Of a stretch of DNA of 5,395 bases, positions 1 through 5,395 are shown in pieces. Numbering within the stretch: position 1 is the stretch's first letter; each line of letters begins with the position of its first letter. The stretch covers positions 1 to 5,395 of the forward strand of contig JAITRD010000147.1 of assembly GCA_031288575.1 (NCBI GenBank), read 5' to 3'. The position numbers and the translations under genes were made by a program. The notes under the pieces were generated by a model, which did not search any database, was not told the DNA's origin, and saw only the letters and a program-made list of their open reading frames with translations. The DNA is from Treponema sp. (GTDB lineage Bacteria; Spirochaetota; Spirochaetia; Treponematales; Breznakiellaceae).

Positions 1-2251
1 TTTCGACGGCGGACCACAAAGCGGCGGATATCATGATAACCACGGAAGCGCCGCCCTTTTCCTTAATCCTGCGGGCAAGCTCGATGCCGTCCATGCCGGG
101 CATTTTCCAGTCCACAAAATAAATGTCATAGGCGCCGTTTTTTTTGATAAGTTCCAAAGCCTCTTCGCTGCCCGCGGCGGTTTGCAGGAAAAATCCCAGC
201 CTTTCGGCTATTTCGGTAAAATATTCCCGGATGTCCTGGGCGTCATCCACCGCGAGGACCCGGAGATTTTTCCACCCTACCCCCGGAGCCAGAAGGCTTT
301 CTTCGGCCGGCTGCTGGGCCCCCTTTATTTTTACCCGGAAGGTAAAGGTGGAACCCTGCCCGGGCGCGGAGCTTACCCAAAAGCCGCCGTCCATCATGTC
401 CACAATGCGTTTTGAAATCGCCAAACCCAGGCCCGTGCCGCCGAACTTTCGGGAGGTGCTTGAGTCGGCCTGTTCAAAGGAGGAAAAAAGCCGCGATTGC
501 TGTTCTTCGGTAATTCCTATGCCCGTATCGGTCACGCTGATCCGGATGGTAAAGAGGTTGCTTTCTTGTTTTTCCAGTTCCGTGTCCAGCCGGATCGAAC
601 CGTGTTCAGGGGTAAATTTAACGGCATTGGAAAGCAGGTTGGTAATTATCTGGGCCAGACGCTGATCGTCCCCGTAGAGGCTGCGGGGTATCTTCCGGTC
701 GATATGCACGGAAAAATTCAGGTGTTTTTCATCCACCCGGAAATTAATCACGTTCACCACATTTTGAAGCATTTTTTCAAAGCTAAAATCCGCAAAAGAA
801 AGCTCAAACTTATTTGCCTCTATTTTTGACATATCCAGAATGTCATTGATAACGCCCAGCAGGTGATTAGAGGCGTCTTCGATTTTATCCAGGCAATATT
901 CTTTTTTTTCGATATCCTGGGAGGATTTTGCGATAGCGGTCATGCCGATAATGGCGTTCATGGGGGTACGGATTTCATGGCTCATATTGGCAAGGAAAAT
1001 ACTCTTCGCCTGATTTGCCCGCTCGGCCTGGGAAAAGGCCGCGTCCCGTTCCTTTTCCCGGAGGTCCCGGTTTACGGCCCCGGCGATCAGGCTGCTAAGG
1101 GTAACAATAAGCTGCCGGTCGCTTTCCGTCCACTTCCGGGGATGCCGGCATTCTTCGGTACTCAGCACCGCCCAAAATTTGCCGTCCAGATAGAGGGGAA
1201 CCATGGCAAAGGCCTTAACCCCCACGGTTTCCATGATCCCGTACTCGGGCTCCTTGCTGACATCGTCACAGGAAATAAGGGGGATATCCTCAGGCTGTTC
1301 CTTGGGGAAGCTGTTGATAATATCGTTGAGCCCTTTCTTGGAGGGCTCGGTAACAATGGCGTCATCCCCGCACCAGACATAGGCGGTGCGGCTTATCGCG
1401 GTATTCGCTTCGGCGACGCTGACAAGAATCCGGCTGGTTTTAAGGAATTCGCCGCTTATCCGCAGGGCCTCCTTGATCATGGAGCTTACATTCTGGGCGG
1501 AAATAAAACTCTGTGCCATAAAGGACATCAATTCCTGCTGTTTAAAACGCCGGGAAAAGATAATTTCCTTTTTTTTGTAAACAAAAAAACTTAAGAAACC
1601 CGCGGTAATAACAAAAATGATGGAAACCAGCAGCATAAATGAAATAACCATGGTATGACGCCAGGTCAGCATAAGCTGTTCATCGCCGATATCCACCCCC
1701 GCCAGGGCTACAATTGTTCCGTTGCCGTCAAATACCGGGGCAAAGGCCGAAAGAATTTGATCATACCCCGGCGAATATTCCCCCATTTCCGCGGTAACCG
1801 CCTGGCGTTTTTCCATTGCCCGCCGGGTAACATTTTCTCCGGGTACGGGATCGGAAGCAAGGTTGACCGTGTCTTCGCTTAAGTCGTTGTCCAGAATGAA
1901 CTGCCACATATCCCCCTCCAGGGGCCGGAGATAATAAACGAAAAGCACATGGGATTCATCGGCGAAGTCTATAACCCGCTGCCTCAGGCTGGCAAACAGG
2001 GGCTTTTCCATATCTTCCGGGGCAGCCAGTTCTTCCAGTTCCCGGGCGCTAACCAGATGGGCGGCGGAACGGCTTGCGGCTAAAAGCCTTTCTTCGGTGC
2101 TTTCCCGCAGGAATGTTGATACAGAATGGATAAGGAAACCGGTAATAATTGATACAACCAGTACCAGAATAGCGGCAATGGAAAAAAGAAAGACCGCAAA
2201 ATTATCGTATAATAAATTTTTCCGCGTTACTTTTTTTATCGCTGTTTTCAT
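1..2251 (-). CDS. Hybrid sensor histidine kinase (Cache-like sensor, GAF, HisKA, HATPase, receiver), 3' end cut by window
   Basis: This is a membrane-bound hybrid sensor kinase that autophosphorylates on His and passes the phosphate to its own receiver domain; 750 codons are visible and no stop is reached. TM1 spans about residues 16-38. An extracytoplasmic domain (about 40-197) ends in AFAPVFDGNGTIVALAGVDI (D187), which resembles the last strands of Cache sensor domains. TM2 is about 202-225. With no HAMP in between, a GAF-like domain follows (about 235-390, with VPLYLDGKFWAVLS). The HisKA H-box is NMSHEIRTPMNAIIGM with phospho-acceptor H425. The HATPase has an N box (NLLSNAVKFT, N542), G1 (DTGIGI, D575) and G2 (GGTGLGLAIS, about 601-610). 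The receiver starts near 664 with acidic pair D669/D670 and acceptor D714 (VDWKMPGMDG); its conserved Lys would lie beyond the edge. The ATG is directly preceded by an in-frame TAA, so it is the first possible start, but only a weak GGA precedes it. The ligand is unknown. The gene lies 95 bp after the glycosyltransferase, with no clear terminator between. Confidence 0.95.
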   Translation of the reverse strand, partial: MKTAIKKVTRKNLLYDNFAVFLFSIAAILVLVVSIITGFLIHSVSTFLRESTEERLLAASRSAAHLVSARELEELAAPEDMEKPLFASLRQRVIDFADESHVLFVYYLRPLEGDMWQFILDNDLSEDTVNLASDPVPGENVTRRAMEKRQAVTAEMGEYSPGYDQILSAFAPVFDGNGTIVALAGVDIGDEQLMLTWRHTMVISFMLLVSIIFVITAGFLSFFVYKKKEIIFSRRFKQQELMSFMAQSFISAQNVSSMIKEALRISGEFLKTSRILVSVAEANTAISRTAYVWCGDDAIVTEPSKKGLNDIINSFPKEQPEDIPLISCDDVSKEPEYGIMETVGVKAFAMVPLYLDGKFWAVLSTEECRHPRKWTESDRQLIVTLSSLIAGAVNRDLREKERDAAFSQAERANQAKSIFLANMSHEIRTPMNAIIGMTAIAKSSQDIEKKEYCLDKIEDASNHLLGVINDILDMSKIEANKFELSFADFSFEKMLQNVVNVINFRVDEKHLNFSVHIDRKIPRSLYGDDQRLAQIITNLLSNAVKFTPEHGSIRLDTELEKQESNLFTIRISVTDTGIGITEEQQSRLFSSFEQADSSTSRKFGGTGLGLAISKRIVDMMDGGFWVSSAPGQGSTFTFRVKIKGAQQPAEESLLAPGVGWKNLRVLAVDDAQDIREYFTEIAERLGFFLQTAAGSEEALELIKKNGAYDIYFVDWKMPGMDGIELARRIKEKGGASVVIMISAALWSAVE

Positions 2252-2346
2252 TTATAGTCCAATGTAAAAAGCTTGTGTAGTGGAGCTTGTTTCAAAAATT
2301 GTTGCAGTATATAGATTAGCAGCTCTCTATTTCTTTTAAGGGCTTC

Positions 2347-3624
2347 TTAAAGCTGGCCAAAATTCATCATCACTTGAAGGAGCCGCTGTTCCAAAAGTTT
2401 AAAGGAAAAAAACTTCCGGCCGAGTTCAAAATTTTGTTTTGTTTTTACCTTTACCGCATCGGGATCCTCAATGGTATCCCTGACGGCCTTTATGACTTCG
2501 GCAGTAATGTAATTCTCCATCACTACCACGTCAAAATCAACCGGTTCAATATCCTGCTGGAAAATGGAATAACGGTTTACCAGGATGGGTTTTTTAAACC
2601 AGATCGCTTCGAGGAAGGCGTTGCCGAATCCTTCATAGGTTGAGGGGTAGGTAACAAAATCGGCATTCAGGTAGCAGTCCCAGAGGCTGTATTTTTTTGC
2701 CCCCTCCTCGGTGGTTCCCCGTTCGGCGCCGATAATGTCGGGCCGTACAATCACCTCAACTTCCAGAAGGGCGGCGTAATCCATGGTTCTCCGGTAATAA
2801 TCGGCCCCCTCATCCCGTTCCTGGTGGCTGATGAGGAGTTTCGCCTTTTTATCCTTGAGGCGGCCCGCAAGTTCAATGGCGTGTTCAATTCCCTTGCGGG
2901 CGATAACCCGGGTTGGCTGGAGGAGAAGCAATTCGTCATCCGCAACCCCCAGGTCCCGCCGCATGGAACGGTTATAATCATCCAGTTCCGGCGGTTCGGT
3001 GTCAAAATCAAAAACATTGGGAATGATAATTGAAGAAAGCCCCTGCCGGAAGGAAAGCTGGCGCCGGGCCTCGGTATTGATCACGATATGGTTTATGGTA
3101 TGCAGCCGGGGCGGAAAGGACATGGAAAGGTAATCCTCGACGCAGTTGACGGAAAAACGCTGCCGTTCCCAGACAAAATCATGATGGTGGGCGATAACCG
3201 GCATCCCGGTTTCGGCGATAAACTCCGTCAAAGCCAGCCCCAGGGGGATATTCATGGGGATGGTCAGGGCATTTTCGACAATAAAGAGATCGATTTTAAA
3301 GGTTTCTGTAAAGTCATAAAGGGCCTGTTTCAGCTTAAAACGGACCGCCTGGATTTCACCGGTCAGGCTCTCCCCCCGGAATGTCGTGCCAAAGCAACGG
3401 CTCTGTATATCTATAATGAGGGGATGCCCAAAAAAGGCTTCTTCTACCACCATGGATTTTTTAGGCTCCCAATCCGAAAGACCCGAAAAAAAGTAACAAT
3501 CATACCCTATCTTTTCCAATACCTGCCGCCATTTGGCCGTTTCCAAGGATACCCCGTCGGTTCCTTGAAAACGGGTGGACACAAAACCGATGCGTTGAAT
3601 ATTTGATGATTTCGTTAAATACAT
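2347..3624 (-). CDS. Glycosyltransferase, GT-B fold, GT4-type retaining
   Basis: A complete 425-residue cytoplasmic enzyme expected to transfer a sugar from an NDP-sugar donor. The N-terminal Rossmann half opens with RIGFVSTRFQGTDGVSLETA (residues 11-30) and contains HHHDFVWERQRF (146-157), probably acceptor-side. The linker has IPNVFDFD (201-208). The C-terminal half carries the donor-phosphate motif TRVIARKG (R239, K244) and the GT4 EX7E signature EGFGNAFLE (E331, E339). There is no signal peptide or membrane segment. The TDGVSLE and HHDF..ER motifs remind me of mannosylglucosylglycerate-synthase-like enzymes that make compatible solutes, but this is memory of family patterns and the substrate should be treated as unknown. 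The ATG lies about ten residues before the conserved N-terminus, with no other Met between. It has no recognisable Shine-Dalgarno, and an intrinsic terminator ends only 16 bp upstream. The downstream kinase gene follows after 95 bp on the same strand. Confidence 0.9.
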   Translation of the reverse strand: MYLTKSSNIQRIGFVSTRFQGTDGVSLETAKWRQVLEKIGYDCYFFSGLSDWEPKKSMVVEEAFFGHPLIIDIQSRCFGTTFRGESLTGEIQAVRFKLKQALYDFTETFKIDLFIVENALTIPMNIPLGLALTEFIAETGMPVIAHHHDFVWERQRFSVNCVEDYLSMSFPPRLHTINHIVINTEARRQLSFRQGLSSIIIPNVFDFDTEPPELDDYNRSMRRDLGVADDELLLLQPTRVIARKGIEHAIELAGRLKDKKAKLLISHQERDEGADYYRRTMDYAALLEVEVIVRPDIIGAERGTTEEGAKKYSLWDCYLNADFVTYPSTYEGFGNAFLEAIWFKKPILVNRYSIFQQDIEPVDFDVVVMENYITAEVIKAVRDTIEDPDAVKVKTKQNFELGRKFFSFKLLEQRLLQVMMNFGQL

Positions 3625-3635
3625 AATTGAAATAT

Positions 3636-3641
3636 ATCATA
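3636..3641 (-). promoter_or_regulatory. Possible -10 box (TATGAT) for the glycosyltransferase
   Basis: On the minus strand TATGAT ends 11 nt before the glycosyltransferase ATG, so a transcript would start about 5 nt upstream of the codon and be nearly leaderless. That would fit the missing Shine-Dalgarno. No good -35 hexamer is present at 16-18 nt spacing; that position falls inside the terminator stem. Weak call. Confidence 0.2.
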
Positions 3642-3669
3642 AAAAACCTGAGGCTGTTAGTCCTTAGGT
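3641..3669 (-). terminator. Intrinsic terminator between lipoprotein and glycosyltransferase
   Basis: On the minus strand ACCTAAGG, an 8-nt loop (ACTAACAG) and CCTCAGGT form an 8-bp stem with one A-C mismatch, followed at once by six T. It would end transcripts coming from the lipoprotein gene, whose stop codon is 87 nt upstream. The stem is only moderately stable, so partial read-through into the glycosyltransferase is possible. Confidence 0.65.
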
Positions 3670-3685
3670 CTATTATTGTTTTAAA

Positions 3686-3720
3686 TCCATGGTTCTCCTT
3701 TTTCAAGGAGGAACCATGGA
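3686..3720 (-). repeat. Long hairpin downstream of the lipoprotein
   Basis: TCCATGGTTCTCCTT (3686-3700) pairs with AAGGAGGAACCATGGA (3705-3720) as 15 bp with a single bulged G at 3710 and a TTTC loop. On the minus strand it is followed by TTTAAAACAA, a poor U-tract, so alone it is a doubtful terminator. It more likely stabilises the 3' end of the lipoprotein mRNA or works with the terminator just downstream. Confidence 0.6.
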
Positions 3721-3737
3721 AATTTGGGCTGGGTTTT

Positions 3738-3755
3738 AGTTAATTTAAATTAACT
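3738..3755. repeat. 18-bp perfect AT-rich palindrome
   Basis: AGTTAATTTAAATTAACT is an uninterrupted perfect palindrome beginning 1 bp past the lipoprotein stop codon. With no loop it is better suited to binding a dimeric protein than to forming an RNA hairpin. It could equally be chance in an AT-rich spacer. No function is assigned. Confidence 0.5.
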
Positions 3756-3756
3756 G

Positions 3757-4335
3757 TTAGGAATTACCGGCGGGAGCCGCTTCACCGCCGCCCTCTGCGG
3801 GAGGAGCCGGCGTGTTGCTGCCGCCCTCTGCGGGAGGAGCCGGCGTGTTACTGCCGCCCTCGGGGGGATTCGGCGTGTTACTGCCGCCGTTATCGTTATT
3901 AGCCGGGGGAGTCTGATCCGTGCCGTCGCCCGCGGCGGCCGCGGCGGTTTTGGGGAACTTTACCTTGATAACTCCGGAGTCGGCACCGTTAGCTGCCTCC
4001 CCGTTTGCTACCTTAAAGGTATTCTTTTTTATCCCCTTCAGGGTAAAACCGGTATTCGCGGTGAGGTTTATCGTAGCGGTATATACTGTGTCGGCCTTAA
4101 ATTTGCCATTATCAAGGGCCGGCTCCCATGTTATGGTTCCTTTATATTCTTTATTTTCGGGTATCGCTGTTTTTGCCGTTTCATTTGTTGCCGGTGGAGT
4201 TACCCCTTCGATGGTGAAGCGGGAAATAATGATTTTTCGTGTTGTGTCCGGTCCCGCGGGATTATGGCAGGCTGCCAAAAAAATAAGCACCGCGAGGGAA
4301 ACAACACCCGTTACATAAAGACTTCGTTTTAACAT
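3757..4335 (-). CDS. Secreted lipoprotein with Treponema-type Ig-like domain and Gly/Pro-rich repeat tail
   Basis: A 192-residue protein of unknown function, predicted to be exported and lipid-anchored. The signal peptide has a basic start (MLKR), a hydrophobic core and the lipobox FLAAC, giving lipidated Cys23. A single domain (about residues 34-130) includes YKGTITWEPA, DTVYTATINLTANTGFTLKG and a closing GVIKVKFPKT. This pattern resembles repeated beta-rich domains that I associate with Treponema surface proteins, usually present in several copies. Here there is only one. A linker of five Ala leads into a low-complexity tail (about 140-192) of Gly, Asn, Pro, Ala and Glu built from near-identical 11-residue units around GGSNTPAPPAE. 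The start is well supported: AGGAGG lies 4 nt before the ATG. The tail could span the periplasm or cell surface as a flexible spacer, which is inference. The gene is flanked by structured spacers on both sides and looks monocistronic. Confidence 0.87.
   Translation of the reverse strand: MLKRSLYVTGVVSLAVLIFLAACHNPAGPDTTRKIIISRFTIEGVTPPATNETAKTAIPENKEYKGTITWEPALDNGKFKADTVYTATINLTANTGFTLKGIKKNTFKVANGEAANGADSGVIKVKFPKTAAAAAGDGTDQTPPANNDNGGSNTPNPPEGGSNTPAPPAEGGSNTPAPPAEGGGEAAPAGNS
3788..3883 (-). repeat. In-frame tandem repeat (33, 33, 30 bp) in the lipoprotein tail
   Basis: Units at 3788-3820 and 3821-3853 differ at only one base. The third (3854-3883) matches the rest but lacks one codon and has a few substitutions, and a fourth partial copy begins at 3884. 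Each full unit encodes the 11-residue GGSNTPAPPAE motif (third: GGSNTPNPPE). The near-identity of the first two units points to recent duplication. Because unit lengths are multiples of three, changes in copy number would keep the frame. Confidence 0.85.
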
Positions 4336-4339
4336 AAGT

Positions 4340-4345
4340 CCTCCT
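4340..4345 (-). promoter_or_regulatory. Ribosome binding site of the lipoprotein
   Basis: A full AGGAGG on the minus strand sits 4 nt before the ATG at 4335 and fixes the start. It is the only strong Shine-Dalgarno among the three starts visible in the window. Confidence 0.85.
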
Positions 4346-4376
4346 AAAAAAAATTGTCTCGGCTATATGCCTTACT

Positions 4377-4407
4377 AAAAAAATAATAATTACCCGGAGC
4401 CGGGAAT
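4377..4407 (-). terminator. Possible terminator or leader hairpin upstream of the lipoprotein
   Basis: On the minus strand ATTCCCG, loop GCTC, and CGGGTAAT form a short stem (4 G/C pairs plus 3 A/T pairs with one bulged base), followed five bases later by seven T. It lies about 40 nt before the lipoprotein ATG. It could stop read-through from upstream or act as an attenuator in the lipoprotein leader. The stem is short, so confidence is low. Confidence 0.35.
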
Positions 4408-4445
4408 ATAGAAATAAATTTTTTATCAAAAGGAAATACCAGGAC

Positions 4446-4478
4446 TTCAGAAAATTCTGTATGGAGTTAAAGGAAAAT
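4446..4478. repeat. Direct repeat, left copy
   Basis: TTCAGAAAATTCTGT (4446-4460), then 8 bp, then AAAGGAAAAT (4469-4478). Both blocks recur in the same order at 4707-4732. The core CAGAA-AA-TTCTG is itself a short inverted repeat. The two copies bracket the 180-bp hairpin element, 20 bp outside its left end. Confidence 0.7.
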
Positions 4479-4498
4479 GGGTCTTTCCGGAGCAGGGA

Positions 4499-4678
4499 TC
4501 TAAACTTGATCCACAAAATTTTGAGTAATTCCCAGGGGGAGGGAAAAATACCGGGAAAAATGCTTGTAGAATCCACCTCCGCTATCTTCAATACGCTCCA
4601 GCGGGGAATTCCAAATTTTTTTCCCGGCATTTTTCCCTCCCCCTGATGTCTGCTCATATAATGTGGATCAAGTTTAGA
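4499..4678. repeat. 180-bp inverted-repeat element, MITE-like
   Basis: The outer ends are a 17-bp perfect inverted repeat: TCTAAACTTGATCCACA (4499-4515) and its complement (4662-4678). After a less paired stretch, a second arm (4533-4549, CAGGGGGAGGGAAAAAT) is perfectly complementary to 4629-4645. The pairing continues past one A/C mismatch (4550/4628) with CCGGGAAAAA (4551-4560) against 4618-4627. Further imperfect pairing (CCGCT at 4578-4582 with AGCGG at 4600-4604) leaves a central loop of about 17 nt. The whole element could fold into one long hairpin. No transposase gene or obvious target-site duplication touches the ends. A non-autonomous transposon (MITE) fits best; a structured RNA or a dispersed genomic palindrome is the alternative. 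The frames that cross it show no credible protein. Confidence 0.75.
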
Positions 4679-4706
4679 CCAAAGCGCTGGGATGTTAAGC
4701 CAAATT

Positions 4707-4732
4707 TTCAGAAAATTCTGTCAAAGGAAAAT
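4707..4732. repeat. Direct repeat, right copy
   Basis: TTCAGAAAATTCTGT (4707-4721), then a single C, then AAAGGAAAAT (4723-4732). This is the partner of the copy at 4446-4478, from which it differs by having 1 bp in place of an 8-bp spacer. Its right end merges with the A-rich side of the oxidoreductase terminator. Confidence 0.7.
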
Positions 4733-4770
4733 AAAAAACCCGGGGACACCCTGTTTTGGGTGTTCCCGGG
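4731..4770 (-). terminator. Strong intrinsic terminator of the oxidoreductase gene
   Basis: On the minus strand CCCGGGAACACCC, a 6-nt loop (AAAACA) and GGGTGTCCCCGGG make a 13-bp GC-rich stem with one non-Watson-Crick position, followed by TTTTTTAT. It begins 48 nt after the oxidoreductase stop codon. The plus strand also shows a run of five T after the stem, so it may act weakly in both directions. A further 6-bp hairpin with a 3-nt loop (4783-4797) lies between it and the stop codon. Confidence 0.92.
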
Positions 4771-4818
4771 CTGTTTTTCGTTCCCCTTTTGAAGGGGTAA
4801 ACTAAACCGCGCTGGTCC

Positions 4819-5395
4819 TTAGAAGGGCCGGTCCGCTAAATATTTATATTCCTTCCAGACCCGCTCGGCCTGAGCCTTGGCTTTGGCTAGAAGGGCGTCC
4901 GCCCGGTCGGGGGAGGCGGCTTTGAGGCTCTTGAACCGCACTTCCTTATACATAAAGTCCTCCGGGCTGGTGGTGGGATCCCTGGAATCAAGCTGGAAGG
5001 GGTTTTTGCCCTGGTCTTTCAGCCGGGGATCGTAGCGGTACAGGGGCCAGAGGCCGGAGGTAACCGCCCCCTTCTGCTGATCCAGGCCCCGGCTCATGTC
5101 GATGCCGTGGTTAATGCAGTGGGAGTAGGCGATGATGATGGAGGTGCCGTCATAGGATTCCGCCTCCCGGAAGGCCCGGATGGTCTGGGCCATATTGGCC
5201 CCCATGGCGATTTTGGCCACATAGACATAGCCGTAACTCATGGCCTGGGCGCCCAGGTCCTTTTTGGTAATATCCTTCCCCGCGGCGGCGAATTTGGCGA
5301 TGGCCCCCACCGGGGTGGCCTTGGACATCTGACCGCCGGTATTGGAGTATACCTCGGTATCCATTACCAGGATGTTCACGTTCCGGCCCGAGGCC
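4819..5395 (-). CDS. nifJ: Pyruvate:ferredoxin (flavodoxin) oxidoreductase, C-terminal 191 residues
   Basis: This is the end of the large single-chain PFOR, which oxidatively decarboxylates pyruvate with CoA to acetyl-CoA and reduces ferredoxin or flavodoxin in anaerobic metabolism. The family is usually near 1170-1200 residues, so about five sixths of the gene lies beyond the right edge. The visible part is the thiamine-diphosphate domain: DTEVYSNTGGQ (residues 12-22 of the visible part) carries the Thr, Val and Asn that surround the Mg-TPP in known PFOR structures, followed by SKATPVGAIAKF. AYSHCINHG contains Cys93, which by family alignment should be the last ligand of the proximal [4Fe-4S] cluster. 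The conserved GLWPLYRYDPR and LDSRDPT blocks follow. The protein ends at ADRPF without the long C-terminal extension of the Desulfovibrio africanus enzyme. The in-frame GTG at 5379 is internal, not the start. A strong terminator follows. Confidence 0.97.
   Translation of the reverse strand, partial: ASGRNVNILVMDTEVYSNTGGQMSKATPVGAIAKFAAAGKDITKKDLGAQAMSYGYVYVAKIAMGANMAQTIRAFREAESYDGTSIIIAYSHCINHGIDMSRGLDQQKGAVTSGLWPLYRYDPRLKDQGKNPFQLDSRDPTTSPEDFMYKEVRFKSLKAASPDRADALLAKAKAQAERVWKEYKYLADRPF

Noticed and set aside
144..665. 173-codon open frame on the plus strand
   Set aside because: It is antisense to the HATPase and receiver domains of the kinase, with a Ser/Arg-rich composition typical of a shadow frame.
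863..1594. 243-codon open frame on the plus strand
   Set aside because: It lies wholly opposite the GAF and HisKA region of the sensor kinase. The kinase frame has clear catalytic motifs, while this one has no recognisable motif or ribosome site.
2252..2346. Promoter or terminator between the glycosyltransferase and kinase
   Set aside because: A TTGAAA and short T-runs occur, but no paired -10 at proper spacing and no stable stem could be found by eye.
3088..3606. 172-codon open frame on the plus strand
   Set aside because: It is antisense to the glycosyltransferase N-terminal half, where the minus-strand product is clearly the real one.
3920..4318. 132-codon plus-strand frame with hydrophobic stretches
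   Set aside because: It is antisense to the lipoprotein; the hydrophobic look comes from the opposite strand of an Ala/Thr/Lys-rich gene.
4262..4657. 131-codon minus-strand frame across the hairpin element into the lipoprotein signal region
   Set aside because: Most of it is translated inverted repeat and AT-rich spacer, it overlaps the lipoprotein start out of frame, and it has no family motifs.
4446..4732. CRISPR-like repeats
   Set aside because: There are only two copies, 261 bp apart and with unequal internal spacers, and no regular spacing or cas gene.
5377..5379. GTG as the start of a short 186-residue protein
   Set aside because: The frame stays open to the window edge, and the residues on both sides match the interior of the PFOR TPP domain, so the gene simply continues outside.

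Overview
The window carries four protein genes, all on the minus strand. Read in transcription order from the right edge, they are: the C-terminal end of a pyruvate:ferredoxin (flavodoxin) oxidoreductase; a small surface-type lipoprotein; a complete family-4-type retaining glycosyltransferase; and a large membrane-bound hybrid sensor histidine kinase whose receiver domain runs off the left edge. Every longer plus-strand frame is a shadow of these genes.

The likely source is an anaerobic spirochaete, with the roughly 50% GC, termite-gut type treponemes (the Treponema primitia / azotonutricia group) as the best guess. This rests on the lipoprotein, whose central domain resembles the 'TVYTATINLTANTGFT' Ig-like repeats I associate with Treponema genomes, and on the anaerobic PFOR. 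It is an inference from recognition, not from a search.

Layout. 1-2251 is the sensor kinase (TM, Cache-like extracytoplasmic domain, TM, GAF, HisKA, HATPase, receiver). A 95-bp gap with no convincing terminator separates it from the glycosyltransferase (2347-3624), so these two may share a transcript. 3625-3756 is packed with structure: an intrinsic terminator, a long hairpin and an 18-bp perfect palindrome. 3757-4335 is the lipoprotein, with a good Shine-Dalgarno and a C-terminal tail made of near-identical 33-bp tandem repeats. 4336-4818 is a 483-bp non-coding stretch. It holds a leader hairpin, a 180-bp inverted-repeat element with 17-bp perfect ends (MITE-like), a pair of direct repeats flanking that element, and a strong terminator for the oxidoreductase. 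4819-5395 is the oxidoreductase end.

The genes do not form an obvious pathway. The oxidoreductase is insulated by its terminator, and the lipoprotein appears to be its own unit. The glycosyltransferase and sensor kinase could be co-expressed. The most unexplained DNA is the 180-bp hairpin element with its flanking direct repeats, and the terminator lying almost directly against the glycosyltransferase start codon.
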